Shown piece by piece: positions 45,488-56,912 of a stretch of DNA of 64,000 nt. The notes under the pieces were generated by a model that was not told the DNA's origin, searched no databases, and was given only the letters and a program-made list of their open reading frames with translations. The DNA comes from Forficula auricularia (Eukaryota > Arthropoda > Insecta > Dermaptera > Forficulidae): contig JALMQS010000187.1 of NCBI GenBank assembly GCA_024734495.1, positions 4,158,013 through 4,222,012 of the forward strand, in the 5' to 3' direction. The first letter of the stretch is position 1, and each line of letters starts with the position of its first letter. A program made the position numbers and the translations under genes.

Positions 45488-46083
45488 ATTTTGCCGAGAG
45501 AAGCAGAGTTGATGAATCATAAAGAGAAACAAAGAGATTGTTCTCTGCTAGATGCAAATAAACATAAATAGATATAGCAATTTGAACCGCGAAAGTTAAA
45601 TAATATAATCAATAATTTCTTATGTTAATTCTACATATTAGAAAATTATTTTATTATTTTTTGAAAAGGAAAAATAAATTGAGCATCCGAAGGGATTCGA
45701 ACCCGTCTCTCTCCTTTACGCGAAGAGAGCCTTTCCAATTAGGCTACGGATGATCCCGCCAGATAAGCTCTTTAGATTGAATGTCGTTTGTCCTTTTCGC
45801 ACCTTTTTCTATTTAAAGTATAGTTACTTATGTTTTAGACAAATTAATTTTTAAACGTTAGTTTTAATTTTTTCTTAAAGCAATTTGAACCGCGAAAGTT
45901 AAATAGTATTTTAAGAAATTATTGATTATATTATTTAACTTTCGCGGTTCAAATTGCTTTAAGTAAAAAATAAAACTAACGTTTAAAAGTTAATTTGTTT
46001 ATAAATACATATAAATCAAATATATATGTGTGTATGTTTATTTGCATCGAGCAGAGGACAACCTCTTTGTTTCTCTTTATGCT
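45488..46083. mobile_element. Foldback element with box A ends and inserted tRNA-like sequence
   Basis: Box A plus (45491-45560) and box A minus (46036-46080) face each other, both continuing into ATGCAAATAAACATA. Between them lie the tRNA-like sequence (45683-45753) and a 165-bp hairpin at about 45836-46003 (GCAATTTGAACCGCGAAAGT and its inverse); the same GAACCGCGAAAG phrase also occurs at 45583. No hammerhead-like motif was seen here. Confidence 0.65.
45683..45753 (-). repeat. tRNA-like sequence, probable SINE head or pseudo-tRNA
   Basis: Read on minus it folds as a 71-base cloverleaf: acceptor TCATCCG with CGGATGC (outer pair mismatched), D arm GCC...GGC, anticodon stem CTCTT with AGGAG, loop CGCGTAA (anticodon CGT by position), T arm ACGGG-TTCGAAT-CCCTT with one mismatch. 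Position 33 is G instead of T, and pairs 1 and the T stem are imperfect. It is followed by CAATTTATTTTTCCTTTTC, as is the tRNA-like head at 6359. This favours a SINE over a functional tRNA-Thr. Confidence 0.6.
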
Positions 46084-47124
46084 AAATAACATGTTTTTCT
46101 TTTTATAATTTTGAGAATTTCCATTATGATGGATCTATGAAAGATGTCAATTTCTCCCCCAAAGGAGTTTCTCGTGACTTGTTCATGAATGGCTTTATAC
46201 ATCAATTGATGATTAATAATTCGTCTCACACACACCCGCTATACAGACATACACATACACTGACGAAAAAATTCCTTCCTCAACTTAACACGCCTACATC
46301 ATGATATAGGCCTATATGTTACAGTGTATGTAACTACACCTACACATACATGTTAAGCATCCACGTGTGCGAAATTCCTGCATAATTTCGGCTCGCCCAT
46401 ATTATCTGTGGGTTCAAGCACTAGGTAGTGGACGTGACGACGACACCGCTAGATTTAATCCAGCTGGCAAAAATGGATGATGATGATGATGATGGTTTGG
46501 TCAAGCTCTGATGTTCATCTACGGTCTGAGTGGTTGATTTAATCATCTGTTTATTTATTTGTACAAGGATTAAGAAATAGCGCTGAGTAAATCATTCATT
46601 ACAGTAGAATATGAAATTAAATTAAAATGTTGTTTTCCAGAGAGTGTTAGAGTTTTTACTTTATTAGGAATAAAAAAAGATTGTATCTTTTGAATAATAT
46701 AAATATTATTAGCAGTGTTTTCACTAGAGAAGAGAAGTTTTTTAATGTTTTAATTTATATATTCAAAGGACTTCGGATGAAATAAGCCATTCATGAGTAT
46801 AAAAAGTTTCTTGCCAAAGAGTAGTTGTTGATTTTATAAAAGAAAATCAAAGTAGATGTTCCCTGTTTTATCTAAAGTTTTATTAGATAAGTTACTTTAT
46901 ATGCCAGAAGGGCTTCTTCTTCGGGATCAAACTCTACTTTCAAAAAGGGTTGTCATTTGTCCGGTTAGGATTTTCATTTATTAGGTTCATTTCCCTTGGG
47001 GTCGACAACCCATCTGACATATAAACAAACTATCCAATAACATCTGAAATAAAGCAGAGGATATCTTCTTTGAATTGATTTGATTTTCAGAATTAAAGTG
47101 TAAAAATAGTTAAGCAACAAAAGG
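46084..47124. other. Unassigned stretch with simple repeats and decayed box A copies
   Basis: GATGATGATGATG repeat at 46476-46494. Decayed box A-like phrases at about 46630-46690 (CCAGAGAGTGTTAGAG), 46808-46870 (GCCAAAGAGTAGTTGTTG) and 47050-47092 (minus). No gene supported. Confidence 0.4.
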
Positions 47125-47544
47125 ATATATATGTTGCAGTAAAAACCCGTTTTTAGCAAGAACGCGTTCTTACTAGTAAAAACGCGTTTCGCTGAGTACC
47201 TTTATGGCAACTAGAGTTTACTAATGTTGGTTGAGTTTTGTTCAAAGATTCATTTTTGATCTTCCGCCTCATTTCGTGTATTTATCTTCAAAATATTTTA
47301 AACGAAAATGCTAAAAATTAGAAGAAAGGTTGTAGAGGATGTAATTTTTGAAATTTTTGTTTAAAATTTTTTGAAAATAAACACACGTAATGAGGCGTAA
47401 GGTCAAAAATGAAGATTCTAGACCTTTGAACCAAACTCAACCAGCATCAGTCAATTCTAGTTGACACAAAAGTATTCTGTTAAACGCGTTTTAATTAGTG
47501 AGAACCCGTTCTTGCTAAAAACGGGTTTTTGGTGCAACATATAT
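47125..47544. mobile_element. 420-bp palindromic TIR element
   Basis: ATATATGTTGCAGTAAAAAC at the left matches, inverted, ATATATGTTGCACCAAAAAC at the right; shared CCCGTTTTTAGCAAGAACG follows. The interior shows complementarity almost throughout (TTGGTTGAGTTTTGTTCAAA with its inverse), including phrases similar to the Helitron interior. Non-coding. Confidence 0.8.
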
Positions 47545-47887
47545 ACCAAATACCTATGTATACAGGGTGTCACAAAACTCAACGATAAACCGTGAATTGA
47601 AAATGCTGAAATTCACTATTCTGCACAAAATAGTGAGATGCTGTCACTACAAATTTCCATATTTTATGATTCTAATTTTTGTCACGAAATCCTGAATAAT
47701 TCTACTATTGACCACAATCCAAAATAAAACCAAACATATTTTACTTTTGGAATATGACGAGTCCATAGTGAAAAAAAATATTAGAACAAAAAGTGAAAAA
47801 ATTTTCAAGACTAGGTGTAATTTCTTGAAATTTCACAAATTTTTTAGTTTTTATCAGAGAATGTTTTGACATGTACTATGTGTGTCG
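47545..47887. other. AT-rich spacer with an ACAGGGTGT motif
   Basis: TATACAGGGTGTCACAAAAC at 47566 resembles the end of the ACAGGGTG elements, but no opposite end was found. Confidence 0.3.
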
Positions 47888-48245
47888 AATTAAATAAATA
47901 AATAAATAAATAAATCTTTATTCCTCGACCTGCTTAGAGGCACAAGTCCTCGGTGGCTAGGTCCTCCAAACATCAATACAATCTAGCTACAATACATCAA
48001 TACAAATTAACAAATAATAAACATGTGCAAAAAAAAAGAAAAAGAAAAAAAAATAGAAATGTATGCTCATTAACAAATAATATGATCATAGATTTCCATC
48101 AAAAGACAAAAAGTAATTTACAAATTCCGCGCAAAAACCCGATACCAGGAGCAAGCGACGCATTAGCCATCCCGGCATTTGCCATAAGTTGTTAAGGAAA
48201 CCTGGTCAAAACCTTAACAAGGATGGTATGACCTCTCTCTACCTC
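47888..48245 (-). mobile_element. Non-LTR retroelement 3' end, second site
   Basis: Same sequence family as 26349-27030: minus strand GTCATACCATCCTTGTTAAG through GCCACCGAGGACTTGTGCCT to GAATAAAGATTTATTTATTT. The copy differs from the 26-kb copies by scattered substitutions, so it is an independent insertion. No ORF. Confidence 0.65.
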
Positions 48246-50560
48246 AGCTAATCTCTGCTTGTGAGAACTAAATAAAATGTTGTACAACTCTAGGACTTTA
48301 GGACTTGACAAACTTCATAATTGATTTAATCATACTATAATCCCAAGTAGTAATAAATAGTGCTCTATAAACCAATGCCAGTACAAATGAATGCAAACCT
48401 ACATATTAATATCTGAATTAACTAACTTGTAGGAACCAGGCCAATTTAAATTAATACCATTCTTCCCTAAATCCTTATAATCTAAATAACCATCTGAATC
48501 ATCCTCATAACAAAACCACCACGGATTTTAACATCTATATACTTCTAGTCCCAACCCTGGAATGACTACCCCTTTCAACCATATCTATTATCTAAAAAAA
48601 TAAAAAAAAATAAAAATTATTTTAAAAATAAACAAAATATTTACCTTAGCAACGCAGAGATTTCCTTATTCCAGCCTAATTTCAAAACCAACCCTTGCTT
48701 TTCATATCTCTAAATGGAAAGAAGAGTTAACAAACCCCTCTCCCCAAAAGAGACGAAAAAAGAACTAATAAAAACCTACCAAAAACCTTCAAATTTCTAA
48801 GATAGCTTTTTTTTTTTTTTTTAGATAATAGATATAATAGAATTGTTATGCTAACAAGCTAAATCCGTTCAATAGTTTCTCAAATAAAGATTTGATTATT
48901 GCTAATTTACTTCAATTTTTAACAGCAAGTTCTTAGACTAGAAAACTCAAATTTTAATCAGTACTTTGATAAATAGAAACATTTTGGGACTAAACCCAAC
49001 ATTCTACTACCTTCCCTTCTTGTGTTATGAATATTACTCTCGAAATCCAGATAAACATACACATATATTGGCAAACATAAGATCATCCTGGATAACTCTA
49101 TTTTACCTTTTTATATTTTTAAGATAGATAAAGCAAAAAAAAAGAAAATACAATTTTGAAGTGAATTTAAGGGGGTTCGGGTTTGTTTATCATTTTAATA
49201 AGAAAATTCTCAAAATTTTTACCATCGAATCATTGATGTATTAAATATTTATTCCCGAAATTTGAAGTTGATAGTTTGTCCCTTACAGAGAAATAAATTA
49301 TTGAAAATTGTCCTTTTAACATGGAAATAAATGGACCGAGCTTTTAAAAAGGCTATAACTTCTATACAAATTATACCATTTTCAACAAATTTATATAAAT
49401 CAATAATTCCACTTTTATGAATTGAATGATACATTTTTCAATAGATTTGGCATTGTAGTTAATTAGTTATTCATAAATGTAAAAATAAAAATTTATTTGC
49501 AGCCAACACAATATAACAAAAGCCCTAGTGTAGAATTCCAACTCTATTTTTTTTTGTGTTAAATAAATGTTTTTATAATGAAAAAAAATTTATCTAAATT
49601 TATCTTTTTATTAATATTATCAAAATAAAGATTTTTATTCAAAATTAACCTCATTATTAACAATTTTTTAATTAAAAAATTTAGTAGGCAGACGTTGTCA
49701 CTCTGCAGAAATACAAATGATTTTTTTCGTTTATCAACCAGATAGATAAGCTGTCCCGAACTCCTTAATGATTCGTATATACGGCGATGGGTAAATCAAT
49801 TAATTTTCTATTCTATAAAAATATATTGTAAAGTATTTAACGTCAGAAATAAATATTATTATAATTAATTATTATATATCATATTCTTGATATAATTGAT
49901 TTTTTATGAAAATTCCCATAAATCTCTGGTTAAGCTGTTTATTCATTTATGGATAAAAATATATATTTAATTAAATTTAAATTCATTTAACTATGATAAG
50001 GAGAAGCTTTTTTTTACAAAAGTCCAAGTCATCCAATTGGTGATTTCATCTAAAGGGGAGAGGAAGAAGAAATCGCCATTCAGTCTCATCAACAAACACT
50101 TGGGATGCAATTCTTTCACTGAGAACGATGCGATTCTCATGTTTCTTTCTTTCATAGTCCGAAATTAAATTTATTTTATTGCCAATCAATCTCTGAACTT
50201 CGGTGAATAGTTTTTACTTTTGCATAATCTATCAGATAACTCTCTCTTTTATTTGTATTTTGTGTAATTTATTTCTTTGCGAAAATCGCAATATTCAAAA
50301 GATGTTTAATTTAATCATATAAAGAATATATAGGTAAAGTGAAATACGATGTTTTCTTTTATTTCTGGGTAAATCTTATCATAAAACAGATGAAGGCTTG
50401 TTTATATAAATAAATAACAAATTGTAAGTACGAGCCCCGTCCCATCTCAATTGGCCCACCAATATTTTTTCTTTTTAAATAAAATTATGCTAATTCACGG
50501 TAAATTTAATTTAAATATTTATTTTTATTATCGTCTGGAACAACATTTTAAACAATTTAA
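48246..50560. other. AT-rich stretch leading to the Tc1 relic
   Basis: No coding frame supported between 48246 and 50560. GAGCCCCGTCCCATCTCAAT at 50432-50451 could be part of the left terminal repeat of the Tc1 relic, but the opposite end was not found. Confidence 0.3.
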
Positions 50561-51256
50561 AACATTTTTTCAAAGTTTACTGTCGGGAATATTATTCGAG
50601 TTTATAAAACAACGGGTATAATAGCTACAAAACCTCGGTATGCGTCGAAATCCAAAATATCAGATGCTGATAAACGGGCATTGAAGAAGATTATTAGAAA
50701 AAACAGGCTTTCGAACTATGGTGAATTATCTGTTCTTTGGAGCGATGTTGTGGGGCGAAGTGTTTCAAGATCCACGTGCCATAGAGAAGCCCTTAAGTTA
50801 GGTTTTAAAACTTACAAGGTAATTTTATTGCAACTTGTTCCAAATTTTTTTTTGTAATTTTACTAATTTTTTTAGGCGAAAGAAAAGCCACTCTTGACAT
50901 TAAAACAAAAGGAAAACCGGCTTAAATGGGCTAAAAGTCACATTAATTGGACGAGTGATGAATGGAATAGTGTTCATTGGAGTGATGAGTCTCGTTTTGA
51001 AGTTTGTGTTGGGGACAATTGAATCAGAGTTATTCGTCAGAAAAATGAAGTTTTCAATTCAGATAGTTTAAAAAAGAAAGTAAAATTTCCTGCTTCAGTT
51101 ATGGTATGGGGTTCAATATCTGCTAGAGGTGTTGGAAAACTTCACTTCACTGATGGAATTGTAAACACCAATAAATATTTAGAGATTTAAAAAAAATCGT
51201 TACTTCCAACAATGACAGATGCATTTTTGAATAATAATAATTTTGTATTTATATTG
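50561..51256 (+). pseudogene. Tc1/mariner-type transposase relic with an intron
   Basis: Exon 1 (50561-50818) encodes a helix-turn-helix N-terminus (TVGNIIRVYKTTGIIATKPR). A GT-AG interval of 57 bp (50819-50875, acceptor TTTTTTTAG) joins, in phase 0, exon 2 beginning AKEKPLLTLKQKENRLKW. This is followed by the Tc1 catalytic-core signature WNSVHWSDESRFEV, which includes the first Asp of the DDE triad, and VMVWGSISARGVGKL. Stops: TGA at 51020-51022, consistent with CGA to TGA decay at a position usually Arg, and TAA at 51188-51190. The frame ends at TAA 51257-51259 after NNNNFVFI, where the QDNAP-type segment would follow, so the C-terminus with the other catalytic acids is lost. The element is inactive. 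Confidence 0.85.
50819..50875 (+). other. Intron within the transposase relic
   Basis: 57 bp, AAG|GTAATT ... TTTTTTTAG|GCG, phase 0. Removing it keeps the Tc1 family alignment continuous, which is strong evidence it is a genuine intron rather than an insertion. Confidence 0.7.
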
Positions 51257-51259
51257 TAA

Positions 51260-52132
51260 TTATTTGTTTCAATAAATAATTATAAATTAATCATTTGTGA
51301 TTTAAATAAAAATTCAAACTTTAAGTTCTTAATAGGATTATAGAAAATATTTTCTAGAGTGAGTAAAGATATGATTTCGTTTGATAGAGCAGAGGATGAT
51401 TGGTGAGAGATACTGTGCTGTTGTAAGAAATAGGAGAATTTGAAGAATTAGAATAGAACATTTTCTCCGGATAATAAAGAATATGGGACTTTTCAAGAAG
51501 TAAATGTAGTTAAGTAGCTGCATCAAATCAGTCTCTGTAGTGATAGGCCTATGATGATAGTGAAAGATTTCAAGTTATCGATAAAAATAAATTATTGAAT
51601 CAAAATAAGTATATTTTTAACGCCATTTTAATCATCATCATCCAAATTCAGGGACTTTTCATCAAAAGTTCTCAGGGTCCTTGTTTAATTTTGTGACAAC
51701 ATGTCTAAGAAAATCACGAAGGGTCGTCATCTACTATTCACATTATGCTAATCAATTTCACGCGACTAGGATTAGGAAGCATGTAAATAAACTGGTCAAG
51801 TGTAAACCCGACGTGCATTCTGATGATTCCATAGCTTATATCTTTGAAAATACTTAAGGGATTTCGTTGAACTTTTCATGCTATTAAATTAAGCTACTTC
51901 TGAACTCCAACAAGTACAAAAATCACCTAAAATTGGCAGCTCTGGGACCCTCTCACACAGTCATTTTAAAAGTGAGTTAAATTGAATAAAATTTTACCTA
52001 ATTCTAGTTAAAAATCCTCTACAGGGATACTTCACATTCCATCATGTAAAATATTTTTTAATAAAAATTTGACCTTCTCCAAAATAATCATTCAATTATA
52101 AATTGTATAGGGTTTTTGATTTTGGCAAAAAT
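51260..52132. other. AT-rich stretch, nothing recognised
   Basis: No gene. GAGCAGAGGATGATTGG at 51388 is a weak echo of box A. Confidence 0.3.
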
Positions 52133-53207
52133 GAATATACATTAGGATGGCCAAAAAAAAAGAATATTTTTTTAATTTTTTTTTCCTCGAATGAAAATAT
52201 AGTATATTAATTTAACATGTTTTCGAAATGCTCACCAAAAATCAGCTGGATTAAAAAAATTTCAGAAATCATTCAAGATTTTTACAAATTTCCAAAATGG
52301 TAGAAAATTGAATTATTTTCTCGTCGTATTATTATTGCCTTCGATTATACATATTCTGAAAATTCCAAGTCGATATATCAATTTATAGAGGTCCCTTAAG
52401 ATTTTTTTAATTTTTAAAGTAGTGACCTGTAAATTTACATAAATAAATATACCATAATAAATTTTTAAAAATTTTGAATTAAAGTGCAGTAGTAACAATT
52501 GTTTTTATGTTTTTTCTTCGTGTTTCGTGCTTCATTTCTATTCGTTAAGATGTCAACAACAAGAAAAAAAAAGATTTTTAAATGAAATATTTATAGTGAA
52601 AGCAAAGATTTAAGAATCTTTTTTTAGGTGTCTTTAAATAAGATAAGATAAGATAAGATATTAGATAAATTCCTTTATTGAAATATTTATATTTACAGGT
52701 CACTCAAAAACTTCTAAAGTACACTACTTTGAAAATTTAAAAAAATCCTAAGCGACCTCTATAGATTGATATATCGACTTCATTCTCATCCTAGGCAATA
52801 ATAACATGACGAGAAAAAAATTCAATTTTCTACCATTTTGGAAATTTTTGAAAATCTTGAGTGACTTCTTAAAAAAATTTTATCGAGCTGATTTTTTGTG
52901 AGCAATTCAAAAACATGTTAAATTAACATATATATAGGGGAGTCGGGTAGCTCAGTCAGCTAACGAACTGGCTTCGCTTCGGCATCGATCAATTATGACG
53001 ATGTTGAAGTGGTGGTCCGGGGTTCGATCCTAGATGGCAAATAAAAATTTCTACCGGCTGAAAACTCGGCTCCCTCACTAACCCTACTAGCACTTTACTT
53101 ATGTGCTGTCTAAATGGGCTTTGTTCTCAGTGACATTAAATAAAAAAAAAACATAGATAGATCATAAATAAAAAAAATATTCGTTTTTTGGGGCCACCCT
53201 AATATAC
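52133..53207. mobile_element. Foldback element interrupted by a SINE
   Basis: TATACATTAGGATGGCC at the left pairs with GGCCACCCTAATATA at the right. Inner arms (52200-52450 and 52690-52930) match in inverse over 230 bp, for example CCATTTTGGAAATTTTTGAA and AGGTCACT. The SINE at 52937-53151 splits the right arm. An AGATA repeat occupies 52639-52661 in the spacer. Confidence 0.8.
52937..53151 (+). mobile_element. tRNA-derived SINE, nearly complete
   Basis: Starts GGGGAGTCGGGTAGCTCAGT; A box TAGCTCAGTCAGCTAACG and B box GGGGTTCGATCC (53019-53030) are well preserved, as expected for an internal RNA polymerase III promoter. The tRNA-unrelated body contains TTACTTATGTGCTGTCTAAA and ends in an A run at 53142-53151. 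About 215 bp. The insertion is younger than the foldback it interrupts. Confidence 0.8.
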
Positions 53208-53344
53208 CTACATGTAACATGTAACTTTTAAATTTCAAGTTTCTACCCTATTAGTCCATGGACTACTAATGTTCTGACAGACAAACGGACATACAAACAA
53301 ACGGACATGCAAACAAAAGGACATACAAATTTTCTACATTTTAC

Positions 53345-53605
53345 TTGTGAACTGCGACCTAATATGGTGTACACCTACTTCCACTTGTACTTCCAAATAT
53401 TTACAAGTACTTCCAAATATTTCCAAGCACTTTCAAATATTTCCAAGTACTTACTTCCAAATGTTTCCAAGTACTTCCAAATATTTCCAAGTACTTCCAA
53501 ATATTTCCAAGTAATTACAAATATTTCCAAGTAATTGCAAATATTTCCAAGTACTTCCAAAATACTTCCAAATAGGTTGCACCTACTTCAAATCCCGGAT
53601 CACCC
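53345..53605. mobile_element. TIR element with minisatellite core, copy 2 (inverse)
   Basis: Core 53385-53570 is an array of the same unit as at 15060 in reverse complement (TTTCCAAGTACTTCCAAATA). Flanks match the first copy in order: ACTGCGACCTAATATGG, GTACACCTACTTCC, then GGATCACCCCTCG. Fewer units than copy 1. Confidence 0.75.
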
Positions 53606-54695
53606 CTCGTTGTGAACTAAAGCCTAAAAATTGCGCTTTAAAAATTCCAAGACCGATGAATTACTATAATACAGGGACTGAAAATATTGATTGGAATATA
53701 TTTGATAAATGTTCTTAGAACTCAAATATTTTTTCCAAGATACGGATCAATAATTTCAATTCAAGGTACAAGAGTGACACAAGCCTGGTTGGTGCCTGGT
53801 GGAGATCCAAGTAGTTTTTTGTTTAATATAAAAGTGAATAAAACAAAATCCATGACTAATTCTAAAAGATCATTATATCCATTATATTTCCTATGACTAA
53901 TATTATAAAACATTTTGTCGAAATTATGTCCTTCATCATGAATGTTTAGAGATAGCTACAAGATGTTTAGACACATCATATAGTAGTTATGTAGATAATG
54001 TATATTTAAGAAAAAAAAATTGCAAAAATCCCAAATTAAAAATTCTAAAGAGGTGTGACAACGATAAGTAAATATTTTCGATATTTGAACTATGAAATCA
54101 TGTTTGTTAATAATTGAAAAAACTTTTCAAAACGATTAATGAGCAGTTTATTTTACACTTAAGTAATTAACATATTAAATAATTAATTATACAATTTTCA
54201 TAAAATTAAAAATTTCTTTATTCTTAATAAGTTCTTGATTAAATTGGAAAACCAATAAATACAAATTTTGTATTATAGAGAAAAAGGTTGATCTCCAAGA
54301 ATAAATTATTAATTTAATAAATTTTAGTAAAAAAATACAAAGTCCGAAATGTACCTACCTATTATGTTAGAGAAATTCTTCCCTTATTGGGTACATATTT
54401 ATTTTGATTTTTTAAGAATATTTAATTTTTGTACTTTTTTAATAATTCTTATTTTCAAATTGGCTGAAAGGGTTTTAATTAAACTTTCTAGTTTAAAATA
54501 ATGTTTTTGTAGACTTTTTTATAACTTTGAGGTCCTCTTTTTTCTTCAATAGCAACCATTTATCAGAAATCTTAAAGAAAAAACTAAAAAAGTAGGTACT
54601 CCAATAAATTACTAATCAAAAAATTTTTGAAAATCTAGTTTTTTTAGTCAAAATCTCAAATTCTAGATTTCATAATTAATGATACAAAGATCTAG
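53606..54695. other. AT-rich stretch, nothing recognised
   Basis: A short frame at 53687-53896 has no family features. No delimited repeat. Confidence 0.3.
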
Positions 54696-54920
54696 CCAAA
54701 TATCCCCTGTGGATCGGGGGTAGAATATGTCCACAGTATCCACTGCTTGTCGTAAAAGGCGACTAAAAGGGGTTGGACGTGAGGCTAACAACCTCACTCT
54801 GTAAAAACATTCCAGTTACGGATCAAGGTGGAACCTGATGGATTTGACCAGTTTGAACGATGCTAAAGCAGGCCAAGGACCACTCTATCTTAAGAGCAAG
54901 GTAAAGAAGAAGAAGACGTC
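54696..54920 (+). repeat. Dispersed repeat fragment, probably retroelement-derived
   Basis: Contains CTGTGGATCGGGGGTAGAAT, CCACTGCTTGTCGTAAAAGG and CGACTAAAAGGGGTTGGACG, a block I associate with interspersed repeats in many invertebrates, probably non-LTR. Less AT-rich than its flanks. No frame is open and I cannot assign the clade. Confidence 0.45.
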
Positions 54921-56789
54921 TAACCCGAAAGGTAACTTACATACATACATTTTCAAGAAAAAAAATACTTTTATAGATTCATGAAAATCTGTAAAAATTT
55001 CAGTTTCGAGTTTTTTCAAGAAAGCAAGATTACTATTAAATTTGTCTATGTTGTGAATAATGGAAGATGAAATAGAGCTCAGAATCTTTTATCCGGTCCA
55101 AATAAGTCATACCACCAACTGATTCTTTTATCTTCAAGGAACTGGAATAAATTTCCTTCCTGCTCACATCTTTCAAGAGCTCGGAAAGCTTTTACATTTT
55201 CAAGACCCAAGTTCACAAATATGTAAAACAAATTTTTTCTACCCCGACCCTACATTGAAGAATGAAGAAGGGTCTAGCCAATAGAGTGTCATAACAAGCA
55301 GGTGCAGTTGGATTTAAGGTACAGGCCCATGATGAATGGCCTTGAAATTAAACTGACTAAAATTGGTATTAAAAATAACTAATAATATTTTCAAAGTTTT
55401 TTGTGTTCTTATGTGGTATCATCATTTCACATACAAAAAAGTGTCAACAATGGTTTAAACCAAAAGTTCGTGATAAAAGTAGAAAATTGTTATTATTTTT
55501 TAAATTAACCAACGACTTTTTTTTATCTGCCGTTCAAGAATGTTTATTTATTTTTATTAAGTTCAGTAATTAATGCGCATGAGAAAAATAGTTCCTGCAT
55601 TTAAAGGTAAATAATTTGAAAAGTAGTCATAATATTAACTACTTATTTGTTATGTTAGAGATGAATAATGGTATATAATACTAAGAAGGCGCAATATCTA
55701 TCTATCTAAGATTGATTACTCTTTTTCATAAGAAGAAAATGTATCCTCCAAGTGAGAAAGTTTGAAGTAAAAAAAAAAAAAAAATTTAATAATAATTAAA
55801 CGTTATTAATATTCGGAAATGTAAGTCAGCAATGCAATTTCATAAAATAATACGCCTTAGATAGCGTATTTTTGAAATCTCAAAGAATATGCAAAAATGT
55901 ATATTTGTTTCATTAATCAGCTTTTCGATTCATTTGGAATTTTTTATCTATCTACTCTTATTAAACGAGCAAAAATTGTATATATTGGTATATATATATA
56001 TTTATATATTTATTTGTTTGTATATTTGTATCTTAGTTCTATTTTGAAAACGGCTCTAACGATTTTGATGAAACCAACTCTATTATCAAGCTTTGAGGAT
56101 GAGAAAACGATCTGGCTAGATCTGAACCTCGACAAATTTCATCTTAATTGATCTTTTCTTAATTAAAGTAATTATTTATAGATGAAAATCTCAATAAAAA
56201 AGTTTCTTTACATTTTTTTCAATTATCTTTTATTTATTAATTGTTTTTTTTAATTTTAAAACCCACCAATAGGTTATAACAAATATTATTATATTTTATT
56301 ATTATTAGGATTTTTTTTAAATGGTAGATTAATTGGATGGATTAATTTCCGCAATATGGTGTTGGAATAATTATCGGAAAAGAGGTTTTATTTCTATAAT
56401 TAGTTTTTTCCTCTTATTAAAAACAAGGACTAAAGATGATCAAGGACACTCGATAGTGGAGAACTAATCTCCGGAGTCGAAGCTAAAATACAATGTATAC
56501 ATTAATTCATGTAAAATAATTGGTTTAATAATAATGTTTTTAAATTAACAGGTGTCTAAATCATAACATTACAGGTGGATTCATAACAAAACAGGTGAGT
56601 TTACAAATAAAATGGTTGAAGTGGCTTTTTTCATATAACTTGGAAACAAATCTTATTTAATTTTATGTTTTTATTTCAGATCCTATAAGATTATTTTTGT
56701 TATTATTATTTTCCTATTTATTTTTTTATAATGTTTATCAATATGAACGAATGTGGACAAATTGGTGTACGAGTAAACAAATATACACA
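54921..56789. other. Unassigned AT-rich stretch
   Basis: No supported gene. A frame at 55897-56151 overlaps a TATATTTATATATTTA-type low-complexity tract and is not convincing, although VLILMKPTLLSSFEDEK-type phrases recall some transposon-linked sequence. Confidence 0.3.
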
Positions 56790-56912
56790 TAATATGTGGA
56801 CCATTAGAAAGCTAGAAATGCAAAAACTGGGTGCGGGTGGGGGGAGTGGTGGTGGCGATGGGGGCGAAGTGCGTGATTTCGGGGGGTGGGGGTCCAGGGG
56901 GCGTGTACTATA
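56790..56912 (+). mobile_element. Helitron fragment
   Basis: ATAATATGTGGACCATTAGA, GCTAGAAATGCAAAAACTGG and a G-rich tail ending GGGGGTCCAGGGGGCGTG match the 3' half of the Helitrons at 17645 and 21127. Lacks both termini. Confidence 0.65.

Noticed and set aside
45683..45753. Functional tRNA-Thr (anticodon CGT)
   Set aside because: Base 33 is G rather than T, the first acceptor pair and one T-stem pair are mismatched, and its 3' flank matches another SINE-like copy.
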